Notes under the pieces: model-generated
Databases searched by the model: none
Told to the model about the DNA's origin: nothing
What the model saw: the letters and a program-made list of their open reading frames with translations, nothing else
Part shown: piece by piece, positions 36,749 to 44,037 of the stretch
Numbering within the stretch: the first letter of the stretch is position 1
How the letters are laid out: every line of letters starts with the position of its first letter
Assembly: GCF_031834595.1 (NCBI RefSeq)
Contig: NZ_CP115541.1
Location: 3,962,501-4,026,500 of the forward strand
Direction of reading: 5' to 3'
DNA: 64,000 nucleotides
Source: Stenotrophomonas oahuensis
GTDB taxonomy: Bacteria; Pseudomonadota; Gammaproteobacteria; Xanthomonadales; Xanthomonadaceae
Translations under genes and position numbers: made by a program

Positions 36749-37504
36749 CTAGCGCGCGTCGGCGGCGCTGAAGCCGTAGCGGCGCAGGATCTCCTGCGCG
36801 TCCGCGGAACGCACGAAGGTAACAAAGGCGGCCGCCTGCGAGGCATTCGCGCTTCGTGCAACCGGTGCAATGGGATAGTTGACTGGCTGCGGCAACGGTA
36901 CCGTGAATGCCGTGCGCACCCGCTGTTTGAACGTGCTGGCGTCACTGCCATACACGAAGCCTGCATCCACTTCGCCGCGCGCCACATAGTCCAGCGCTTG
37001 GCGCACGTTCTGGGTGGTGATCAATTTCGGTGACAGAGGTTGCCACAATCCTGCTGCCTCCAGTGCCGCTTTCGCGTAGCGGCCTGCCGGTACGGACTGC
37101 GGATTTCCTACGGCAATCCGCTCCACGTCGGTGCCTGCCAGCGCCTGCAGCCGCGACGGCGATGCGGAGGCATTGATCGGCACCACCACCACAAGTGTAT
37201 TGCGGGCGAACACATGGCGCTGCGACGCATCGATCAATGAGGCACGGGCGGCCTCGTCCATGGTGAACTCATCTGCCGAGGCGAACACATCCACCGGCGC
37301 GCCATTACGAATCTGCTGCAGCAGGACGCCAGAGGCGGCTGTGTTCAGATGTACCTGCGTGCCCGGGTTTGCCTTTTCGTACGCCGCGCCGATTTCCCGG
37401 AACGCATCCAGCAGGCTTGCCGCCGCCGATACCGTCAATTCGGCGGCGTGCGCCGTGCCTGTTGTCAGTAACAGCAACCCCAAGCCCAGCCCGATGCCAC
37501 GCAT
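36749..37504 (-). CDS. modA: Molybdate-binding periplasmic protein
   Basis: 251 residues with signal peptide (GLGLGLLLLTTGTAHAA) and the ModA motifs LTVSAAASLLDAFREIGAAYEK, NTAASGVLLQQIRNGAPVDVFASADE and AGFVYGSDAS. It captures molybdate or tungstate for ModBC. ATG at 37504 follows GGGGA. First gene of the modABC operon, which converges on the cofactor operon. Its 5' flank (37505-37577) shows no recognisable ModE site. Confidence 0.95.
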   Translation of the reverse strand: MRGIGLGLGLLLLTTGTAHAAELTVSAAASLLDAFREIGAAYEKANPGTQVHLNTAASGVLLQQIRNGAPVDVFASADEFTMDEAARASLIDASQRHVFARNTLVVVVPINASASPSRLQALAGTDVERIAVGNPQSVPAGRYAKAALEAAGLWQPLSPKLITTQNVRQALDYVARGEVDAGFVYGSDASTFKQRVRTAFTVPLPQPVNYPIAPVARSANASQAAAFVTFVRSADAQEILRRYGFSAADAR

Positions 37505-37577
37505 AGATTTCCCCACAGTGTCCGACCGGGTGATTGTGAACAGGCAGCCATGGAGGCGACGTGATGCCCTGCCGTTG

Positions 37578-38960
37578 TCAGCTTCGGCGCAGCAGGATCA
37601 TCTTCTCCTGGGACATGTCGCGCATGGTGTACGGAATGCCGCCGGTGCCGTAGCCGGATTCGTGGCGGCCGGCGAAGGGCATCCAGTCGGTGCGGAATGC
37701 GGTGGGGTCGTTGACCATCACCGCAGAGGCATCCAGGCGGTTGGCCGCACGCATCGCGACGTCGATGTCCTGGGCAAAGATGCTGGCCTGGAAGGCCGTC
37801 GGCAGTGAATTGGCGCGTGCTATGGCGTCGTCGAGGTCGCTGTAGCGGTACACGGCCACGACCGGGCCGAATACTTCCTGCGTGGTGACGCGTGCGTCAG
37901 CCGCGGGATTGAGGAGCACCGTGGGCTGCAGCGTCGTTTCAGAAAGCCGCTTGCCGCCGGTGGCCAGTTGCGCCCCACCCTTCACCGCTTCGTCGATCCA
38001 CTCGGCCACCCGGTCCGCTTCGCGGATCTGGATCAGCGGGCCGACTTCGGTGTCCTTCAGGGTGGGGTCGCCGGTGCGCAACTTCTCCACCCGCGCAATC
38101 AGCGCCTGGGTGAAGTCATCGGCAATCGCGTCGTGCACGAAGATGCGCTGGGTAGACACGCACACCTGCCCGGCGTGGTAGTAACCGCCCTTCACAATCG
38201 GCTCGATGATCTTGCCGAGGTCGGCGCTGCGGTCGACGATGGCCGGTGCCACCCCGCCGTGCTCCAGTGCCGAACGCGCCCCGTGTGCCAGTTTGGCATG
38301 CAGCGACCAGCCGACTTTGGCTGAGCCGATGAAGCTGAGGAACGCAACGCGCCTGTCGGTGGCCAGTGCTTCGGCCAGCTCGTTGCCATCTGGCAGGAAG
38401 GTCTGCGCCCACGCCTCCGGCAGGCCGGCCTCGTGGGCCATGGCGACGAACTCCAGGCACGACAGCGGCGTGGACGAGGCCGGCTTGATGATCACCGGGC
38501 AGCCCACGGCGATGGCCGGTGCCACCTGATGCACGATCAGGTTCAACGGATGGTTGAAGGCTGAGATCGCCGCCACGATGCCAATCGGCTCCTTGGTGGT
38601 GAAGGCCCAGCGATTGTCCGCCGCTGCCGACAGGCCCATCGGAATCTCGCGGCCGGCGAAGTTGCGCAGTTCATCGGCGGCGTTGTGCACGCCATCAATG
38701 GCGCGGTTGGTCTCAACAATGGCGTCCGGCAGCGGCTTGCCGCCTTCACGGGCGATCTGCATGGCCAGATGGTCGCGTTTGGCCTCCATCAGCCCGGCCA
38801 GTCGGCGCAGGATCGCAATGCGCTGGTGCGGCGGCAGCCAGCCGTCACGGTTCTTGAACGCCTTCTCGGCGGCACTGAGCTTACGCTCCAGTGCGGCAGC
38901 GTCATCAAAGGGGACTTCCGCGATCGGAGCGCGGTCGAAGGCCTGTACTACGCTAAGCAT
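37578..38960 (-). CDS. NAD-dependent aldehyde dehydrogenase
   Basis: 460 residues of the ALDH superfamily: SAFNHPLNLIVHQVAPAIA cofactor loop, FIGSAKVGWSLHAKL turn, LEHGGVAPAIV with the general base Glu, and HAGQVCVSTQRIFV with the catalytic Cys; C-terminal FGPVVAVYRYSDLDDAI. It resembles the broad aldehyde dehydrogenases related to lactaldehyde/glyceraldehyde enzymes. It follows the acetolactate-synthase-like gene by 15 bp on the same strand, so the ThDP enzyme and this ALDH may act in one catabolic path. Substrate unknown. Confidence 0.9.
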   Translation of the reverse strand: MLSVVQAFDRAPIAEVPFDDAAALERKLSAAEKAFKNRDGWLPPHQRIAILRRLAGLMEAKRDHLAMQIAREGGKPLPDAIVETNRAIDGVHNAADELRNFAGREIPMGLSAAADNRWAFTTKEPIGIVAAISAFNHPLNLIVHQVAPAIAVGCPVIIKPASSTPLSCLEFVAMAHEAGLPEAWAQTFLPDGNELAEALATDRRVAFLSFIGSAKVGWSLHAKLAHGARSALEHGGVAPAIVDRSADLGKIIEPIVKGGYYHAGQVCVSTQRIFVHDAIADDFTQALIARVEKLRTGDPTLKDTEVGPLIQIREADRVAEWIDEAVKGGAQLATGGKRLSETTLQPTVLLNPAADARVTTQEVFGPVVAVYRYSDLDDAIARANSLPTAFQASIFAQDIDVAMRAANRLDASAVMVNDPTAFRTDWMPFAGRHESGYGTGGIPYTMRDMSQEKMILLRRS

Positions 38961-38975
38961 GGGGGATTCCTTGGG

Positions 38976-40631
38976 TTACGCACAGCCGACATCGGGCGTG
39001 CGGTTGCGCAGTTCGTTGACCAGAACGCGGGTGTTTTCGGAGTAGTCGATCGGCACGTCCAGCAAATGGACGCCACCACCAGCGAATGCCGCTTCGATGC
39101 TGGGCACCAGGTCTTCCACGGCGGTGACGCGGGTGCCCTTGGCTCCATAGGCTTCGGCATAGCGCACGAAATCCGGATTGCCGAAGCGCATGCCGAAGTC
39201 CTCGAAGCCATCTACGGCCTGCTTCCAGCGGATCATGCCGTAGGCGCTGTCGTTGAGAATCAGCACCACCAGGTTCAGGCCCAGCCTTACGGCGGTTTCC
39301 ATCTCCTGCGAGTTCATCATGAAGCCGCCATCGCCGCACACGGCCAGCACCCGGCGCTGCGGATACAGGATGGACGCCATCATCGCCGACGGCAGTCCGG
39401 CCCCCATGGTGGCCAGGGCGTTGTCCAGCAGCAGCGTATTGGCCACGTGGGTGCGGTAATTGCGCGCGAACCAGATCTTGTACATGCCGTTGTCGAGGCA
39501 GACGATGCCGTCCTCGGGCATGGCCTCGCGCACGTCGTGCACCAGCCGCTGTGGGGTGACCGGGAAGCGGTCTTCCTCGGCGCGGTCGTTGAGGCGCGCC
39601 AGGATCTTCTGGCGCAGCTCCATCATGCCGCCGTCTTCGGTCAGCTTGCCCTCCAGGCGATCCGCCAGCGCACCGACGGTGCTGCCTATGTCACCGAGCA
39701 CTTCGATATCCGGCTGGTAGACCTGCTCCACCGTGGCGGACTGGAAGCCCACATGGATCACCTTGGGCCCACCGCCACTCTTCATCAGGAAGGGCGGCTT
39801 TTCGACCGTATCGTGACCCACGGCGATGATCAGGTCGGCGCGTGCCACAGCCTCATGCACGTAGTCGCCTTCGGACAACGCCGCCGTGCCCATGTACAGG
39901 TTGGAGCCACCGGTGACCGCGCCCTTGCCCATCTGCGTGTTGAAGAACGGCAGCCGGGTCCGGCTCACGAACGCGGACAGGTCGTCGGCCAGCCAGGGTC
40001 GGCTGCCGGCGGCGCCGATCATCACCAGCGGTCGCTTGGCGGCCAGAATAGCGGCAGCGGCACGGTCCAGCGCTGCCGGTGCGGCAATGGGCCGCTCCAG
40101 TGGGTGCACGGGCACCACCGGCACGGCCTCGACTTCTTCGCCCGCGATGTCCTCCGGAAGCTCCAGGTGCACCGGGCCGGGGCGCTCTTCCATCGCCACG
40201 CGGAAGGCGTCGCGCACGGTGGCGGGAATCGCGGCTGCGTTGACGATCTGGCGCGTCATCTTGGTCAGTGGCTTCATCGAAGCCACGATGTCCACGATCT
40301 GGAAGCGCGCCTGCTTGGCGCTCATGACCGCCTTCTGGCCGGTGATCAGGATCAGCGGCCACGCGCCCAGGTGGGCGTAGGCCGCACCGGTCGAGAAGTT
40401 CAGCGCGCCAGGGCCCAGGGTGGCCAGGCACACACCAGGCCGCCCGGTCAGCCGGCCGTGGGTGGCGGCCATGAAGGCCGCGGCCTGTTCATGCCGGGTG
40501 AGGACCAGTTCGATGCGGGAGTTGCGGAGTGATTCCAGGAAATCGAGGTTTTCCTCGCCTGGAACGCCGAAGATGCGGTCGACGCCCTCGTTTTCCAGGG
40601 CGGCGACGAGAAGATCCGAGCCTTTGGGCAT
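38976..40631 (-). CDS. Acetolactate-synthase-like ThDP enzyme
   Basis: 551 residues. The N-terminal ThDP domain has GVPGEENLDFLESL and the catalytic Glu in LTRHEQAAAFMA; the C-terminal ThDP domain has GDGGFMMNSQEMETAVRLGLNLVVLILND, the GDG...N cofactor motif. Annotated relatives are called acetolactate synthase large subunit, but there is no small regulatory subunit next to it and the partner is an aldehyde dehydrogenase, which suggests a catabolic role rather than branched-chain synthesis (inference). Start ATG at 40631. The 87 bp upstream hold nothing recognisable. Confidence 0.87.
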   Translation of the reverse strand: MPKGSDLLVAALENEGVDRIFGVPGEENLDFLESLRNSRIELVLTRHEQAAAFMAATHGRLTGRPGVCLATLGPGALNFSTGAAYAHLGAWPLILITGQKAVMSAKQARFQIVDIVASMKPLTKMTRQIVNAAAIPATVRDAFRVAMEERPGPVHLELPEDIAGEEVEAVPVVPVHPLERPIAAPAALDRAAAAILAAKRPLVMIGAAGSRPWLADDLSAFVSRTRLPFFNTQMGKGAVTGGSNLYMGTAALSEGDYVHEAVARADLIIAVGHDTVEKPPFLMKSGGGPKVIHVGFQSATVEQVYQPDIEVLGDIGSTVGALADRLEGKLTEDGGMMELRQKILARLNDRAEEDRFPVTPQRLVHDVREAMPEDGIVCLDNGMYKIWFARNYRTHVANTLLLDNALATMGAGLPSAMMASILYPQRRVLAVCGDGGFMMNSQEMETAVRLGLNLVVLILNDSAYGMIRWKQAVDGFEDFGMRFGNPDFVRYAEAYGAKGTRVTAVEDLVPSIEAAFAGGGVHLLDVPIDYSENTRVLVNELRNRTPDVGCA

Positions 40632-40718
40632 GGTTTCGATCCGTGTGAGGGATGGAAACGACTATACGCCCGGGGGTGTGGTCAGGGCGGCAACAGAGTG
40701 TTCCTGACGGGCGTGGCT

Positions 40719-41591
40719 CTACGGCTGGGCAGGGTCTGCCTGGGTCGAAGCAACGCAGGGCGCGAAGGTCATCTCGAAGGTCAGGTACAGACACTGGCCC
40801 GGCTCAAGCCGGTTCGGCATCAGCGTGAACCCATCGGGCGGCCCGGTCTGTGGCTCCACGCAGGTGGCATGCGCCGCCCCGTCATACACCACCCAGTGGT
40901 TGGAGTCAGATCGCAGCCGAAGCCGCTGCCCGTCCCGCTCAAGCACAACATCGCGACGTGAGATGAAGCAGTCATCCCACGAGCCCGGCGTGGGCACCAC
41001 TGTCGGATACACCGCAATGCCCTCCTCGTCCCGCGGATACATGGCATCCGGAGCAAACTCCATGCGCTCCGGCTTGCGAAACCACGGATGCCAACCCAGC
41101 ACGGCGGGCATGGCGTGCGCACCGGCCCGAACCTCCAACTGCAAGCGCACGCTGTCAGGCATGAGCTCGATCACCTGCGTGGCGATGCCACCAAAAGGCC
41201 AGTATTCGTCCTCCGGCAGCGCCAACGAAAGCGTGGCGACGTCTGCCTCAAGTGGGTCGATTCGCCACGGCCGTGAGAAGCCGACACCGTGGATCGCGTG
41301 CGCTTCAAAGTTGATCGGCAGCACGAAGGATCTTCCGCCAAAATCGAATCGCCCACGCCGGATCCGTCCCGCCCACGGCACCATCGGGTAGCAACCCCAG
41401 GCAATTGTCGCGGGCCAACCGTCCTCCGGACCCACCAGCCAGTCCACGCCTTGGTACCTCAACTGGGCGATGCGCCCACCAGCCTCCGGGGCCAACGCGA
41501 CCTCCAGCGCGCCGCACCGCAACCAGTGCAAGGGGCCGGCCGGCATCGGGGCCTGCGCGTCGTCCACCGGCGACACCGGCTTACGCTCCAT
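40719..41591 (-). CDS. Aldose 1-epimerase family protein
   Basis: 290 residues of the galactose mutarotase fold: LAPEAGGRIAQLRYQGVDWL, GCYPMVPWAGRIRRGRF, HAIHGVGFSRPW (catalytic His) and LGWHPWFRKPE (second His), plus a late VEPQTGPPDGF with the Glu. It would interconvert alpha and beta anomers of released sugars such as xylose or arabinose. The ATG at 41591 overlaps the end of the symporter-GH43 gene by 11 bp; last gene of the six-gene xylan operon. Confidence 0.9.
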   Translation of the reverse strand: MERKPVSPVDDAQAPMPAGPLHWLRCGALEVALAPEAGGRIAQLRYQGVDWLVGPEDGWPATIAWGCYPMVPWAGRIRRGRFDFGGRSFVLPINFEAHAIHGVGFSRPWRIDPLEADVATLSLALPEDEYWPFGGIATQVIELMPDSVRLQLEVRAGAHAMPAVLGWHPWFRKPERMEFAPDAMYPRDEEGIAVYPTVVPTPGSWDDCFISRRDVVLERDGQRLRLRSDSNHWVVYDGAAHATCVEPQTGPPDGFTLMPNRLEPGQCLYLTFEMTFAPCVASTQADPAQP

Positions 41592-44037
41592 AAGGATCAA
41601 TCGTCTGGATGGCACCATCTGCGTCCATCTGCAGCGGTGTGCACTTGACCGAACGCAGGTGCGTAACCCCGCCCGACAGCAGCGCGTCGTGATAGAACAG
41701 CCACCACTGCCCCTCGAACTGGCAGATGGAGTGGTGCGTGGTCCAGCCGACCACAGGCTTCAGAATCACGCCTTTGTAGGTGAACGGCCCGTACGGACTG
41801 TCGCCCACGGCGTAACACAGCAGATGCGTGTTGCCGGTGGAGTACGACAGGTAGTACCGGCCATGGAACTTGTGCAGCCACGGCCCTTCGAAGAACCGCC
41901 GCGCGTGGTCGTCGGCGCGCAGTGGTTGCCCGTGTTCGTCCAGAATGACCACTTCGCGCGTCGGCTCGGCCAGCTGGATCATACCGGCTTGCAACCGCCC
42001 TACCCGCGGGCCCAACGCAGGCGCGTCGCCCGTTGGCTCCTCGTGAGCTGGATCAAAACGGTTGTCACGGTACTTCTGCAGCTGGCCGCCCCAGATCCCG
42101 CCGAAGTAGAGGTAATGCTCCCCGTCTTCGTCCTCGAATACAGCCGGGTCAATGGAGTAAGTCCCCTCCATCGGCGTAGGCTCCGCCGTGAACGGACCCT
42201 CCGGGTGGTCGGCCACCGCCACGCCGATGCGGAAGATTCCCTGCGGATCCTTGGCGGGGAAATAGAGGTAGTAGCGTCCGTCACGATACGCCGCATCCGG
42301 TGCCCACATCTGCTTCTCGGCCCACGGCACGTCGCGCACGTGCAGGGCGACGCCACAGTCGACGGCCTCGCCCGCAGGCGAATCCATGCGCAGCACGTGA
42401 TAGTCCTCCATGCCGAAGTGTCCGCCGTCATCGTCGAACGGTGCGCCGGCATCGATATCGTGCGAGGGGTAGATGTACAGCTTTCCATCAAACACGTGGG
42501 CCGAAGGGTCCGCAGTGTAGATATGGGTCACCAACGGCTGTGAGATGGCGTGCGCGGCAAGGTGCCCCAGATCGTCACCTTCACGGCGCTGCTGCAGCTC
42601 ATGTTCAATGCGGTTTTCCATGCGCTTGTCGATCTCGTAGAGGAACAGCAGGGCCACCGCCACCAGGAACGGGATGGAGCAATAGATGCTGACGGTCAGG
42701 CGGATGCCGTCAATCACGCCTTGCGGCTGCTCCGCCGCGCCAGCCTGATAGCCGTAGTGCGCGAGAATGCCGGCCACCAGGGCACCGCCGACGCTCAGGC
42801 CGACCTTCAGCCCGCATAGCATCGCGGAGAAGATTATCGCGGTGGCACGGCGATGGTTCTTCCACTCGGAGTAGTCGGCCACGTCCGCAATCATCGCCCA
42901 CAGCAGCGGAATGGTGATGCCGTAGCAGAACCCATGCAGCATGAATGACACGAAGGCCACGGCGACCGCCGTGGGCGGGAACAGATAGAACACCAGCAGG
43001 AACACGGTGGACGCCAGCAACGCACCACCGAACACGTCGCGCTTGCCGAACCGATCCGCCAGCCGTCGCGAGACGCCGATGCCGAGAATCATGCAGATGA
43101 TGCCGCACGCGTTGAACAGGCTGAAAGCCGAGGTGGCCGGATCTTCCGGCCAAGTGAAACCCGCCAACCCTGCGCCGCTGACCGCCGCGTTCAAGCCGTG
43201 AATGAAGCCATTGAAGCCGGTGCTTTGCAGGAAGCCTGCCAGCGCAGCCTCACTCATGTAGTACTGGAAGTAGTAGATGTACGTGCCGCCCTTGAGGGCG
43301 AGGTTCATGAACACCAGGATCGTCAGCGCCAGCATCACCTGCCATGGGCGGTTGTGCAGCAGGTCCTTCAGATCCTGCAACACCCCGCTGGATTGTTCCT
43401 TCGCCGGTACGATGCGCTCGCGCGTGGTGGCGAAGGTGATCAGGAAGAACACCGTACCCACCACCGCAAACACCGTCATCACCCGCTCGAAGCCCAGCAC
43501 GCGGTCGCCGTCGCCAAGAATCAGCACGAACGGCAGCAGCAGCACCTGGATGATGAACTGCGCAATCATCACCGCCACGAAGCGATAGGCTGACAGGCTG
43601 TTGCGCTGGGCCATGCTGCCGGTCAGCACGCCGCTCAGCGCGGAGTACGGCAGATTGTTGGCCGCGTACACCAGCATCAGCAGGCCGTAGGTGGCCAGCG
43701 CATAGGCCACCTTGCCACGCTCAGCGAAATCCGGCGTGCTGAACGCCAGCAGTGACAGCACGCCGAACGGGATTGCCGTCCAGAGAATCCACGGACGGAA
43801 CTTGCCCCACCGCGAGTTGGTGCGGTCTGCGGCAATGCCGATCAACGGGGTGAACACAAACGCACCGAGCAGGCCGATCACGAAAATGATGGTGGCGGCC
43901 GTGGCCGGTGGCAGCCGGAACACATCGGTGTAGAAGAACGCCAGGTAGGTGACCAGGGTCTGGAAGATCAGATTGGCCGCCAGATCCCCCAGGCTGTAGC
44001 CGAGCTTCTCGCGGATCGAGAGCAAATGTTCAGTCAC
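41581..44037 (-). CDS. Glycoside-pentoside symporter fused to a GH43 glycosidase
   Basis: 818 residues. Residues 1 to about 460 are a complete 12-helix GPH-type sugar:cation symporter (EKLGYSLGDLAANLIFQTLVTYL, GIAADRTNSRWGKFRPWILW, NLPYSALSGVLTG, ADVADYSEWKNHRRATAIIFSA). After TM12 (FLVAVALLFLYEIDKR) and a charged linker, about 495-818 is a five-bladed GH43 domain. Its likely catalytic triad is D510 (TADPSAH), D630 (SIDPAVF) and E717 (FFEGPWLHK). With 12 helices both ends are cytoplasmic, so the glycosidase would sit on the inner face of the transporter and cut imported xylo- or arabino-oligosaccharides. GTG 44037 overlaps the GH3 stop by 8 bp. No stop, gap or frameshift lies at the junction. 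Confidence 0.9.
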   Translation of the reverse strand: MTEHLLSIREKLGYSLGDLAANLIFQTLVTYLAFFYTDVFRLPPATAATIIFVIGLLGAFVFTPLIGIAADRTNSRWGKFRPWILWTAIPFGVLSLLAFSTPDFAERGKVAYALATYGLLMLVYAANNLPYSALSGVLTGSMAQRNSLSAYRFVAVMIAQFIIQVLLLPFVLILGDGDRVLGFERVMTVFAVVGTVFFLITFATTRERIVPAKEQSSGVLQDLKDLLHNRPWQVMLALTILVFMNLALKGGTYIYYFQYYMSEAALAGFLQSTGFNGFIHGLNAAVSGAGLAGFTWPEDPATSAFSLFNACGIICMILGIGVSRRLADRFGKRDVFGGALLASTVFLLVFYLFPPTAVAVAFVSFMLHGFCYGITIPLLWAMIADVADYSEWKNHRRATAIIFSAMLCGLKVGLSVGGALVAGILAHYGYQAGAAEQPQGVIDGIRLTVSIYCSIPFLVAVALLFLYEIDKRMENRIEHELQQRREGDDLGHLAAHAISQPLVTHIYTADPSAHVFDGKLYIYPSHDIDAGAPFDDDGGHFGMEDYHVLRMDSPAGEAVDCGVALHVRDVPWAEKQMWAPDAAYRDGRYYLYFPAKDPQGIFRIGVAVADHPEGPFTAEPTPMEGTYSIDPAVFEDEDGEHYLYFGGIWGGQLQKYRDNRFDPAHEEPTGDAPALGPRVGRLQAGMIQLAEPTREVVILDEHGQPLRADDHARRFFEGPWLHKFHGRYYLSYSTGNTHLLCYAVGDSPYGPFTYKGVILKPVVGWTTHHSICQFEGQWWLFYHDALLSGGVTHLRSVKCTPLQMDADGAIQTIDPYGA

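Noticed and set aside
38685..40532. Plus-strand open frame of 615 codons
   Set aside because: Antisense to the aldehyde dehydrogenase and ThDP enzyme; composition is low-complexity His/Gly/Arg-rich.
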